From contig CM071935.1 of the NCBI GenBank assembly GCA_016081115.2, positions 22,610,653 through 22,674,652 of the forward strand: a DNA stretch of 64,000 nt. The letters are read 5' to 3'. Under the pieces are notes generated by a model, which searched no databases, had not been told where the DNA came from, and saw only the letters and a program-made list of their open reading frames with translations. The stretch comes from Rehmannia glutinosa (taxonomy: Eukaryota; Streptophyta; Magnoliopsida; Lamiales; Orobanchaceae). Below are positions 44,788-56,514 of the stretch, piece after piece. Every line of letters starts with the position of its first letter. Position 1 is the first letter of the stretch. The translations under genes and the position numbers were made by a program.

Positions 44788-46927
44788 TATAGCGCCATTT
44801 CTAGCTTACTTGAATTTTAATGCGGAAAATAAGAAATAAAGAGAAGCACTTTAAAAAAATATCTAAATTACGAAATAGTAAATCTTTTACTTCGTTCGAA
44901 AACTTTGCAGCGGAATAAATATTGATAATTACTAATCCAAAACATTCGTACTGAAAACACAATGACATTAAACGTTTAATGAACTAAAAAGTCAAACTTT
45001 GATAATAAAATAATTCGATTGACATGGGTTCCCCGAGTCACTGCGCCCGACCATCCCCTTCCTCTTCTGCATTCTCATCTGAAAAATTTTCAACATTCGT
45101 GCAATGAGCTAAAGGAGCTCAACAAGTAATCTCATGCATGAATGCATGCCTAATGCAATATCTTACATTTAACTTAAAAAGACTTTATGTTTTTATTGCT
45201 TAAAACGTTTCTTTCATAACTTTCTTTCGCATAAAACTTTGTCTTCCGTCACCTTGAAACATTCTTAGGACGCGAGCTCACTTGGTAACACATTGTTCTA
45301 ATCAGGATCGCAGTGGGCCTTGTTATTTGGAACCCGTGAATATTTTGTCCGAAGGCCCACTTCCATCCTTTTTGCCCGAAGGTCCATTTTCATTCGTTTT
45401 GCCCGAAGGCCATTTTCCTTGAACATTAACATTAGTCGCAAGCGGCACATGGTCGGAATGACGGTCCCCCGTGCCCATTTCCCACTCATTCCAGCATCAT
45501 AGAACAATGTGCACCCATTTCTTTTGAAAAATATTATACTTTATGACTTGACTTTACTTAATGTTTGGATGCTCATGAATGCTATGAACATACATTGACA
45601 ATGATGCATGAACCTACATGATGCAACATATCATTAAATATGGGAATTAACGTAAGCGTATATCATAATAATTAAATCACGTTAGCTGAAACAATTTGAG
45701 AACAAACCATTCAGCTGATTAGGGAAAATCCTAAGTTCAATCAATTAGGAATCACCCTACATTCAATTAATTATGGATAAACCCTATGTTCAACTAATCA
45801 TTGAAAATTCTACATTCAATTAATCAGGGATAAACCAAATGCTCAACTAATAAGGGAAATTTATGTTCAATTAATTAGTGAACTCTAGGTTCAAATATAC
45901 TTTGGGAAAAGTTACACGTTCACTTAGTTAAGGAGTACCCTACATTCATTTATTGACGGAAACCCTATATTCAATTACTCAAACCTATTTAGGAAAAAAC
46001 CCTACATTCAAATAATTAAGAGAAAACCCTACATTCAAATAATTAGGAGAAAACCATATATTCAATTAGTAAGGGGAAACCAATTAGGAAACAACCATAT
46101 ATCCAATCAGTTATGGGAAACACTACATTTAGTTAGTTAAGGCCAAACCCTACATTCGATTAATATAGAGATAAACCCTATGTTCAATTAATTAGGAAAA
46201 GCATACACTCAAATCATACATAGTTGGCGGCAAGCCCAATACATGAAATTTTATAACATTTAAGGCAACAAGACATATGGTCAAACATGATAAAACAACA
46301 AGCCTTGAGATCAGAATAATAAAACACATACATAACATAGTCAATCATGGTAAGGGGACAAACATTGAAATCAATATAATGAAAATAACATACATAACAA
46401 TAATCCAAACCTAAATCTATGTGAAAACTAAAGAGAATACTTGCCTGTTCAACTTATGGATAGTAAAATCCTCTTTCGAATCAACCGTGTTGGAGAAAAT
46501 CACTTTTATTTCTTCTCTTTTCTCTTTTGTCGCTTTCTCTCCTCTTACAATCGAATTCTTCTGTCTTCTATTTTTATCGTGTATTTTGTGTTTTGTATGT
46601 ATGTGTTTTACGTGTCTTATATCTGTATTTTAACCTATTTCTAATTGGGTTAGGTTTAGAGTACATGGGCTTATAATTGACTTGCTAACAATATTGGCCT
46701 GATTTAATACTTTATACTAATTAAAGTCCAATTATTCATTATAAGGCCCAAATAAAATAAATCATCAGTCTATATAATAAAACTCTTTTATTATCCGTAA
46801 TTTAGCAAATTAACTATGTAGTAAAATCATTAATAAATTTCTAATTAACCATTATTATTCTATAAAATAAACAAATAACATGATTAATAAAATTCTTATT
46901 AAGGCATAAAAAATTCGGGCCGTTACA
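44788..46927 (-). repeat. Solo LTR of a gypsy-type element (about 2.14 kb)
   Basis: Minus strand starts TGTAACGGCCCGAATTTTTTA at 46927 and ends GGCGCTATA at 44788 (expected TACA, one C-to-T change). Flanked by CTAAC (44783-44787) and CTAAT (46928-46932), a 5-bp duplication with one mismatch, and LINE sequence continues on both sides. No internal domain is present, so this is an LTR left by LTR-LTR recombination. TGTAACGGCCC starts are common in chromovirus LTRs. Short frames inside (45298-46633) are not genes. Confidence 0.75.
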
Positions 46928-47096
46928 CTAATAATCTCCAGGTAAGCCTCCACAAAAGAGAGTGAAATGCCAGGTGTCATCAAAAAAGAATTCCGAGATG
47001 CTCTGGCGAAATAGATAGCGATACTCCGCAGGTATCCCAATTTTGTCAGCAATAGAGTAGCCCAACCAGTCATCCTAGCGAAAATAATAATAAAAG
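46928..47096 (-). pseudogene. LINE fragment (5' piece)
   Basis: Minus-strand translation gives DDWLGYSIADKIGIPAEYRY and RQSISEFFFDDTWHFT, the region before zf-RVT in plant LINE ORF2. It joins to 44787 across the solo LTR. Confidence 0.72.
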
Positions 47097-47332
47097 AGCT
47101 TCATAATCTATTGAGCTTAACCTGTCCAATAATATCAAATAGTTTAAAAGCTCAAAAGCTCCCCCTGTTAATGTTAGTCATATCAAGAAAACATTTTCAA
47201 AAGCAAAAAACAATAATGAAATTAGAGCTTATAACATGTAGCTTACGTTCAAAAGCTCATCAACTTATAGCTTATGGTAAAAAGCTTATTAAAACTTTTA
47301 TCTTGTCAACCAACCAATAAACTTATGAAACT
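47097..47332. mobile_element. Small TIR element (MITE), AAGCTT-rich
   Basis: Ends GAGCTTCATAATCTATTG and, inverted, AAGTTTCATAAGTTTATTG. The interior is rich in AAGCTCAAAAGCT/AGCTTATAAGCT words. It separates the LINE piece from Sirevirus-2. Target duplication not clear. Confidence 0.45.
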
Positions 47333-47668
47333 TATATATTTTTTCCCCCTTTGAAATTATCAAAATGCTTAAATGAAAGATAAATTATCAAAGAAAGCAC
47401 AGAAAGTTATACTAAGCAAGATTAAAAAGCAGCAAAATGGAAGCATAGTTAATAATCCGACTCTTTTCGCTTGCTTGGAGGAGATGAGTCTATTAAAATC
47501 TTGTGAGGTTCCATATATGAGAGGTATATGAGATTAGCAGCAAAAATCATAAAATTAAAAGATTTATTATTTTTGCGCATTTCGGGGCGATTAACCTTTG
47601 AAAAGTTTGAGTTTCACCCCACAACTTTTCGAAAATATTATAAAAGTCCAACTATTCAAACAATAACA

Positions 47669-48860
47669 TTATTCAATATGCATTATGCCTAAACGAGCTC
47701 GAATAGAGTTAAAAGACTCGACAAGTAGTGATTTTGTAAAAATATCCGCTAATTGATCTTGAGACGTAACAGAACACATCTCGAATTTTCACTTTGAAAC
47801 ATAATCCCTTAAAAAGTGATGTCGAACCTCTATATATTTGGTTTGATTATGATGAACAAGATTTTAAGAGATATTAATAGTGGAAGAATTATCACAAAAA
47901 ATAGGAATATTCTCAAAATTGATTATGTAATCCGCCAAAATTTGTTTCATCCATAATAATTGTATATAACAAAAGGCGGCAGAAATATACTCGGTTTCGA
48001 CTGTTGATAAAGAACACAATTTTGCTTTTTGGAAAACCAAGATATGAGGCAATTGCCTAGAAATTGACATGAGTCGGATGTATTTTTTCAATCATCAATG
48101 TTTCCGGAACTATAGCCTTTTAGAGAAAAACTATCATTTTTTGGATAAAATACACCATATGAAATAATGCCTTTTATGTATCAAAAAATTCTTTTTATAG
48201 TACTTAAATGAGATTCTATGGGATTGCTTTGAAGTCGAGTGCATAGACATACGACATGAAGAATATTGGATCTACTTGCGGTTAAGTAAAGTAAACTACC
48301 AATCGTACCTCGATATTTGGTTTCATCAATCGGTTTACCTTTTTCATCCATATCGAGTTTGATGATTGTTGTCATTGGCATTGCCACGGTTCGTCCTTCT
48401 TTAATTCCAAATTTCTTTAGAAGTTTATTTATATATTGAGAAATATATATCCCTTCTTGACATTGTTTTATTTGAAGCCCAAGGAAGAAGTTGAGTTCAC
48501 CCATCATGCTCATGATTTCAAATTCACTTTGCATAAGCATAGAGAAATTCTTGTACAAAGATTCATTAGTAGCACTAAAAATGATATCATCAACATATAT
48601 ATGTACTTGAAGACTATCTAGTCCTTTTTCAAAAATTAAAAGAGTAGTATCAACTTTACCTCTTGTAAAACCATTTTCTAAAAGAAAAGAACTTAGTCTA
48701 TCATACCATGCTCAGAGTGCTTGTTTGAGACCATATAAAGCCTTTTTAAGTTTATAAACATCATTTGACCTTAAAAATATTTCAAACCTTGGAGATTGTT
48801 TGGCATAGACTTCTTCTTGAATAAAATCATTTAGAAAAGCGGATTTAACATTCATTTGGT
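47669..48860 (-). pseudogene. pol: Sirevirus-2 reverse transcriptase (C-terminal half) and RNase H
   Basis: MNVKSAFLNDFIQEEVY at the start, then VYKLKKALYGLKQ, a TGA at 48712-48714 (Arg position before AWY), the catalytic box IYVDDIIFSAT, MMGELNFFLGLQIKQ, and RNase H pieces (STVETEYISAAFCYIQLLWMKQ, FCDNSS, DQLADIFTKSL) ending at 47669 with ARLGIMHIE. Shifts separate the RNase H pieces (about 48180-48090 and 47864). The RT active site is present but the chain is broken. Confidence 0.88.
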
Positions 48861-49439
48861 AAATTTAAAATTTGTAAAACAAGAATAAGCAAGTAAAATA
48901 GAAATAGCTTTTAAACGTACTACAGGTGGACAAGTTTTCTCATAATCAGTACCTTCTTCATTGAAAAAATAAGTTTAATATATCATATAAAACTTAATGT
49001 GCTTATTTAAAGCTATATAAGTTCTCATTCGAAAAAAATATGAGAATTATGCAATTTGAGACCTCCTTACTAGAAAAAAATTTAGAAATGAAAATCCAAT
49101 ATTCAATGCATGGATTTTGAAATAAAATCAAGAATATACACATTAAATATGTACTGCTTAAAAAATATGGAAACAAATATGGCTAACTCTAATAATGCTA
49201 AATTTAAGAAGAAGAGAGTAGTTACCAATGTCGCCATTGCCAAGGGTTGTGTCTTTCCCATTGTTGATCATTATTGTATCTTCTTTTTGAGGAGTGATTT
49301 TGTTGAGAATATTTTCTCATTTGATCATATGGCGCGATCATTTGTTGTCTATTAGTCAATTTAAGTTTTCTTTGACTATCATTATGCTAAGTACCTAATA
49401 TGAAATTATTTGTGGTACCCTCAAGTATTTGGGTCCATT

Positions 49440-51008
49440 TGGATTAGCAATGAGATTTGAGACTTTTAGGTCTCCAATAATAATTTGAGCTATATCGAGC
49501 CCAACAAGTATTGATCTTGTGTCCACATTTACCACAGTAAAAACATGTAATAGTTTTAGAATCATGATGATTGTCATAAGTAAAACCGGGTACTTGGTTC
49601 TTTTTCATATCATTGATAACATTTGGCTTGTAACCAAGTCCTAGTTTCAAATGATCACTACGTTGTACATCAAGAATTTTGGTGATTTTATCAGTACTCA
49701 AGTTAAGTTTATTCATGTCATTTCTATGACAATCAATATCTTTGACTAGAGATACATTTTCTTTTTCAAGAGTTCTAACCTTCTCTAGTGTGATAATGTG
49801 ATCACAAGAAAGTGATTCATATGAATCAAGTAAACTATCGTTTTCATTTTCCATAGTGTTAAATTCTTTTTTCAGTTTTTTATATTTAACTAGCATGCTT
49901 TGAAATTTATTTTGAAGTTCATCATAATTATCTTGCAATTCATTAATGAAAGAGATAGGAGAATTAGAGTTTAGCTTATTGTCTTCATCAATGCCCATTA
50001 GACATTGCTCGATTTCTTTTTATTCGGATGTTGCAAGAAGCTCATCCCATATTTTTGCTTCGGTTTTGGCATTCAAGGCTTTTAATTTTCTGTGAAATTG
50101 CTTCTTTTTCTTTTGTTTTTCCTCCTCCTTGGGACAATTGGTAACAAAGTGTCCGGTTTTTCCTTATTTAAAATAAGACTCGTTTCTCGCTTTTCTTTCC
50201 TTGTTTTTATTTACAGATTTTGTAAATTTTCTAACAAAGTAATCTCCATCTTCATATTCCTCGTCACTTGAATAGTAATTTTTCGATCTTGAAGCGAGGC
50301 CTTTTGGATTCGATTCCATATTCGGTTGAGAAGTAGATATTCTAAAACTACTCCTCTCGTTGGTGTAGACCTCATAGATGAGAAGATTCTCAATAAGTTC
50401 GCCGATCTTGAGGGTCTCAAGATTTTGAGCTTCCGATATCACCGTGACTTTTTCGGACCAAGAAGATGGAAGTGCATTTAGTACCTTTGCAACATTGTCT
50501 TCTTCGGATATGATTTTTCCAAGAGCCACCAAAGGATTTATAATGTTGTCGAGTCTTTCGATCATCTTGGAAATATTTTCACCTTCTAACATGGTGAAAT
50601 TTTCAAATTCCTTGACCAACATGGTTTTCCGAGCATGTTTTACCGTCTTTGTGCCTCATAGATAACTTCTAATTTTTTCACACATCATGAGCTGGTCGAA
50701 TTCCTCTAATATGATTATACTCCGTAGCTGTAAGAGAACAATGAAGAATCTTAAGAGCTTTACTGTTTAAGAAGATATTTTCTTGTCTTCATCATCGGTT
50801 TTCTTGAAAACTTTAGGAGTTTGAGTTCTGTCCTCCATTTTCTTCATTAGGATCGAGACTCCATTTATGACCATGTTCCAAATATCGAACCCGCAACCTT
50901 GTAAGAAGCACTTCATTCTATCTTTTCAAAAAACATAATTGTTGTAGTCGAAAAGAGGCGGCTTGTTGGATGAAGCACCTATTGAAGATAGCTCTCGTTC
51001 GTAGCCAT
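49440..51008 (-). pseudogene. gag: Sirevirus-2 gag, broken
   Basis: The start codon lies at 51008-51006, about 55 bp inside the primer site (MATNESYL, then NKPPLFDY). Gag body: LVKEFENFTMLEGENISKMI, LNALPSSWSEKVT and LETLKIGELIENLLIYE (50622-50164). A coiled-coil-like segment (49998-49600) leads to a CCHC zinc knuckle CFYCGKCGHKINTC near 49510-49555, all four ligands present. Stops or shifts lie near 50980, 50900, 50720 and 50160-50000. Packages RNA in the active element. Confidence 0.85.
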
Positions 51009-51059
51009 TGATCTTTTTTCTTTACCCGCAAAGAATAAATGAGTTTGCCAAAGAGTTTG

Positions 51060-51071
51060 GCTTTGATACCA
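51060..51071 (-). other. Sirevirus-2 primer-binding site (tRNA-iMet)
   Basis: Minus strand TGGTATCAAAGC, 11 of 12 bases of TGGTATCAGAGC, two bases inside the LTR. Confidence 0.85.
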
Positions 51072-51073
51072 CT

Positions 51074-52583
51074 TGTTAGTCTAAGTGGCTACAAAAATGT
51101 AGAGGGAGGAGAACAGATTTTCCTGATTTTTCTTCTCTTTTTCTAATATATGAAGATCTTCAAGAATGTAAGAGATCGGAGAAGAATGAACACAATGATA
51201 TATAGTGGTTCAACTCACCTAGATGCTAATCCACTACCACCCGATACGTCCGAGTGAATTTCAAAAAGAAAATTTTATTAATCGATACCAAACGATTACA
51301 ACTTCAACGAGAAGAGCACCAAACTCTTCTTACACCAATAACCTTGAAGAACACCACCAAACTCTTTTACACATCGAAGAGCACCAAACTCTTCAACACG
51401 AAAAGCACCAAGCTTTTCAACTAACTAACTCTAATCAACCATTTGTGTTCTTGACTTCTTGCCAAAAGAACACTAATAAGAATTTCTTGTTTTAGATGAT
51501 GTTACAAATACAATCATGATTACTTTTTGAATGAAATATTACAACTCAAAAGTGCAAGTGTGATCAAGAAGGAAAGCCTATCAAGCAAGAGGTGAAATTG
51601 TAGCACTTAGGCTATTACATAACAAGAATGTTAAAAATGAAGTACAATAAATTTGCTAAGATTTTCTTGTTGTGTTGTAGAATTATGTTGTGTATATTGT
51701 TGTCTCTTTATCCTTCAAAATCCCCAATTATTTATAGAGGAGCTTCGAGATTTGATTTCCAACATAGGCTCCTCCAATTTGAATTTTGTCTGCAAAAGAA
51801 AGATCAAGAGATCTACAAAAAAATGGTTAAGAATTGATAAAATAAATCTTGTTGATAAGTGTTGCTGCAATGGATAGAATCTGCTGTCAAATAGCCTATA
51901 ACGACCGGTTGCTATGTATAATATTTGAAAGTTTACACAGTTGGATCAAGATTTGATACGGGTTGCTATGAAGGGAGATCGATTCCTATATAAGGCAACC
52001 GGTTCCTGTGGATAGAGATCGGTTGCTGCCAATTCATAGAAAAAACAAATTCACAGGTACAAGTTGTTTTCTATAGAGGCCGATCACTACCTATAGAGAC
52101 TGGTGATAGAAACTGGTTGTTGTCTATAGCGACCGTTCATTGTGCATAGACACTGGTGGATATCAAAACAGAGAGAAAAAAAATGATTTTTGAACAAAAT
52201 ACAGGTACCGGTCGCCCTCAATATCGACCGGTCACTATCATTACTTAAATATGTTCAGTTTTTCAAAAGTTTGAAGAACATACAGTACCGATCGCCTTTG
52301 ATAGTGACCGGTCGCCCTCAATACAAAGACGTCTCTGTTTTTTGAAAACTTTGTAAAACTTTCAGGTACTGGATGCTCTCTACAGCGACCGGTCGACCTC
52401 AAGATGGAGATTTCTTCGAATTTTTGTCAAATAGAGTTCAAGTAATACTCCATAAAAATCTATTAAAGTGTTTAAAACATTTGAAGTATTCTAAATAGTA
52501 ATTTGACAACAATTTAAAATATTATTTTGGTTTAAAAATCAAATATGTGAAATCATCAAATCAAAATTAACTTTGTTCTAACA
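51074..52583 (-). repeat. Sirevirus-2 5' LTR (about 1.51 kb) with ACCGGT palindromes
   Basis: Minus strand TGTTAGAACAAAG (52583) to GACTAACA (51074). Between 51900 and 52420 the word GCGACCGGTCGC and variants (ACCGGTTGC, GATCGGTTGC) recur at least ten times. A run of AAGAGCACCAAACTCTTC repeats lies at 51305-51420. Confidence 0.8.
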
Positions 52584-53163
52584 CTTATTACATAAAAGAA
52601 ATTCTATTTATTTGTTCTATTATTTATGCTCTATATTTGTTAGTCTCATATAATAGAATAATTATTGTTCATTCATTTATGTTAGAAGATACTTTCTCAA
52701 ATAATCACGATTTGATTAGAATGATATTGCTATTCTGAACTCAAAAGACACTCTTTCTTTAATAAACTTATATAGTAATTTGTTTGTACAAATTTCAACA
52801 ATGTCTCAATTGATTAGTGAACATATAATTTTTAAAGTTTCAGACAATTCAACAAGTATTTTTAATAGGTGTATAAACTGGCTTCAAATATATAATTCTT
52901 TTTTGTCATTTTTCTGAATTTTTATTCATTGTTGGATATTTTACATATATTTTTGTAAAGATGTATTAAATAATAATTATTATTATTTAATAAATTTTAC
53001 CTTATTGTTTTTGGGTCAAGACTTGTCACGCTGTCAATCTGCAACTCCCTCCTCTGTTGGATGGACATGCAAGGCTAGTTTGGATGTTGAGATACCACCC
53101 CACCCACCATTCCTCCAATATATAAATTTTTTAATATCAAACAGTACTTCATTATATTGCACT
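52584..53163. other. AT-rich sequence, possibly the 3' part of a Helitron
   Basis: No gene. It ends in the Helitron-type terminus at 53164-53190; the matching left end was not found. Confidence 0.4.
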
Positions 53164-53190
53164 TCGTGTATCTCACGAACGATATACTAG
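53164..53190 (+). other. Helitron-type 3' terminus
   Basis: TCGTG-5 nt-CACGA hairpin, then CTAG (53187-53190) followed by T. Same layout as 36777 and 40706. Confidence 0.62.
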
Positions 53191-53401
53191 TTTTTCTATA
53201 AAATGAGATGACAAGCAATTGTACCCCATACTTCCTATACTTATTGTACCTTTAAATTGGCTGTGATAGTTCAATTATAATTTGTGAACGAAGTTAGTGT
53301 CACACGGGATCTCATGTGTTGTATGATATTTTGTCTCGAGTTTTAATATATCATATGAATATCACGTGTAAAAGATTGTTTCATTACTGTACAATGTAAT
53401 A

Positions 53402-54519
53402 GGTAAAATTATTTTTTTAGTCTTCTAACTGGAGACTCTAAGAGTTTGATCTTTTTTTTTCGACATGGAATTCAGTCCTTTAAATGGATGAAAATCGGAT
53501 TTTTAGTCATATTACCTGCTATTATAGGTAATTGTTACCTACTACATTTATGTGGATTTTTTTTTTAAAAAAACTTTAATTTTTTGTTGAAAAGAAAAAT
53601 ATAAAGAAATAGAAATTGAAATAATAGTTTTTTAAAAATTTTGAATAACCATTTATACTCTTTGAAAAGATGAATAATTTGTTAATATTTATAAATTTAT
53701 AATTTAAGTATACTTTTAATTAGAATTATAGAATATTTTTCTTCTTTTTAAAAATAGTTTCTATATTTATAAATTATGAAATTATTTAATATTGTAAAGT
53801 ATTTTTATTTATTCATGGTTGAATTTAATATATTTCCAAAAACTAAATGTGATTTTAATTTTTTGTATTTTAAAATCAATCAGTAACTCAAACCAGAAAA
53901 GGAAATAAATTGTTTTAAATAGTTTTAGTAAGAGATTTTGTTAGTAAAATATTTGAAGGAAGTAGATTTTTTTTAATTCTAAAATATGAAATTCACAATT
54001 TAAATAAAAATTTATAATTATAAAATTAAAACTCATTTTTTTATCATCAATAATAGTATATTGTTTTTTAAAATTTATTTAAAGTTTGAATTAAATTAAG
54101 AATTTGTACTATTTTCAAATATTAAAAATTGTTATTCATATATTTAATATATTTTTGTTATAATTTTTTTGAAATATAATATGTTAACTTTTTATTAATT
54201 TAACCAATAAAAATAGAAATTGAAATAATATTTATTTTAATATTTTTAAAGTTTGAATAACCATTTATACTCTTTGAAAAGATAGATAAGTTGTTAATAT
54301 TTCCCTATTTATAATTTAAGTATACTTTGAAAAATTAAGTTTTTTGAAGGAAAAAGAACCCACAGTGTAGCAGGTAACATTTACCTGTTATAGCAGGTAA
54401 CATGATTAAAAGTCCGGATTTCATCCATTTAAAGATCTGAATTCAAAGTTGAGAAAGAAAAAGAACCATATCTCCGAATTGAAAGGCTCCACTTAGAGGA
54501 CTGAAAAAATAATTTGGCC
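53402..54519. mobile_element. Long-TIR (about 170-bp) non-autonomous DNA transposon
   Basis: 53402-53570 and 54350-54519 are inverted repeats. Shared blocks are AAATTATTTTTT-AGTC, GAATTCAG, TTTAAATGGATGAAA, TTACCTGCTAT and GTTACCT. The interior is AT-rich and non-coding. Long TIRs suggest a Mutator-like element; the flanking 9-mers are similar but not identical. Confidence 0.72.
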
Positions 54520-54702
54520 CAAGTTATAATTGAAATACCAAATGAAACACTTTCACAATTAAGTTGGCGCGGCATCACAAAAAGACGTCTTTCCAATGAG
54601 TTTTATTAACAATTATTTCAGTTTATTGTTTCATAATTAAAGAAATTAATTTAAAATAAAACACTCGGGTTAGGCATGACACAACTTGTAATGTGAAACT
54701 TA

Positions 54703-55117
54703 GGTAGTGCTTGCTTGTGAAAGAATTTATTTCCTTTCACTTTCCGGACAAAAATTTGGATGAAAATGTGATTGCTTGTATAATATTTCAAAAAATATAT
54801 AATTAACGTATTCTCACTTTTCAAATTATCAATCACATCTATTTATATTTTAAACAAAAAAATCACATCAACTATCATTATTATACAATCATTATCACAA
54901 ATACAATATTCACTCTTTCTTATTTTTCAAATCAACAATCACTTCTAATGACTATTATACTAAAACTGTAAAACATAACATCAACTATCATCATCACATT
55001 TTCATCTTACATCAAATCACACTCTCTAAATTTATTTTTATATTTCAAGATAAACTTTTTATAATATTCTCTATAAAAGTAAAAAGGAGCTAAAGGAAAG
55101 GTCAAACAAACACTCCC
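54703..55117. mobile_element. Tourist-like (PIF/Harbinger) MITE, 415 bp
   Basis: Ends GGTAGTGCTTGCTTG and, inverted, GGGAGTGTTTGTTTG, flanked on both sides by TTA (54700-54702 and 55118-55120), the 3-bp duplication of this superfamily. The interior is rich in ATCATCA/ATCACA words. Confidence 0.75.
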
Positions 55118-55120
55118 TTA

Positions 55121-55847
55121 ATCTTTTATTTTAAAACACCCGGATGACTAAGTGATTACTTGTAATGGAAAGGTAGATTTGGTGATTGTCTTAATCAAAA
55201 CTTAATCTTCCATATTAGGTTTTGTCTGTTATAGACTTATAGTCTTATAGAAATGGAGGAATTGAATAGGAAAATTTTCGTTCTTTAATGAGGTGTCAAT
55301 TCCTAAGTATGCCCTCAAACTTTCATAGTACAAAACATGAATAGAAATGATCACCATGACCATCAAGCTAGTGCAACAAAAAACAGAAAAAATCCCTTCT
55401 TGGCATACTCTTTAGTGGGGTGTGTTCTTGTAATTTCATAGGGTTTTTCCTGTATGCTGGGCTAGAATTGACATGAATTTTCACATTTTTTGGGGCGCCA
55501 ACTTTTTATATTTTGGCCCAAAGCGTGTGAACATTTAAGTGAATATGTGACATCCAATTACACAATTACATTAGTATTTGATTAGAATATATATATATAT
55601 ATGTATATTAATTTAATGATTTATTTTGTCTATAATATTTTTTTGTGTGGATCTATAATATTGTATCATCGATAAAAAATATGAATGTAAATTTTTTGAA
55701 ACACTATAAATGTAAATTTTGATGGCACCATTTGTAAAAATTTGGCTTACGTTTGAAAATCTCAAATCCGACATTGCTTGTATGATTCATAAAGTTTTAA
55801 ATTAATCAAGGAAATTTGAATATTTGATAAGTTAGATCACTACTAAA
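55121..55847. other. Intergenic sequence, no gene seen
   Basis: AT-rich with no element ends or open frames that I recognise. Confidence 0.6.
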
Positions 55848-55955
55848 ACAAATTCCAGTTTGTTGATGGAATCTACTGACAGAATTAATTTCTTTGCTAA
55901 ATTTTATACATTTTGTCCGTAAATTTTGTCGGTAGACTAGAATTTTCTTGTAGTA
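55848..55955. mobile_element. Mini-CACTA element (108 bp)
   Basis: CACTACTAAAACAAATTC at the left; GAATTTTCTTGTAGTA at the right is its inverted partner (last G of TAGTG changed to A). No clear 3-bp duplication. Confidence 0.6.
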
Positions 55956-56514
55956 TACTGCCTCCGCTCAAAGTTATTCTTTCCTTAGCTAAAGCATGAA
56001 ATCATACTATAAGAAGTTTTGCGGTTCAGATTTAGTACTACTAAAACTGTCAATAAGAAAAAAAATGCATTAAATTTGATATTTCTTGTATGTATTTTGT
56101 TTATAATTTATTCATTCCGAATAAATTCTAATATTAGAACACAATTAATTAGGATAAATTGCAATTTTAGTCATGTATCTTTTGTTTATTTATAATTTTA
56201 GTCCTATAACTTTTAAAGTTGCAGTTTTAGTCCTCCACAATTTTGCCTTATGGCTAAATAATAATTTTGGTCCTATATCTTTCATAAATTAGAAATTATA
56301 GTCATATATCTTCCAAAAAAATTAGTAATTTTAATCCAACACAGTTATAGCTAATTTATCAAAATAAATCTAGATTTCATAGAATATAAGAACCCTCATT
56401 TTCTGTCAGATATTTTATTCGTGGCATTGTTATACCTACTTATATCCAATCTCTATTCAGATATCTTAAGGAATCATGTCAGGTTTCTAGCCGATAAAAT
56501 AGATTTTAAATAAT

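Larger units (their letters stand above)
47333..52583 (-). mobile_element. Sirevirus-2: truncated Ty1/copia retrotransposon
   Basis: Minus strand: 5' LTR 52583-51074, tRNA-iMet primer site, gag (51008 to about 49440), then RT and RNase H (48860-47669) and a polypurine tract (GGGGGAAAAAAT near 47341-47355). Protease, integrase and the first part of RT are missing between about 49440 and 48860, and the 3' LTR is absent after the polypurine tract. The 48861-49440 stretch has no recognisable domain. Family text in RNase H marks the Sirevirus lineage. Confidence 0.82.

Noticed and set aside
45298..46644. Short frames in the solo LTR
   Set aside because: No motifs; they lie within an LTR with defined ends.
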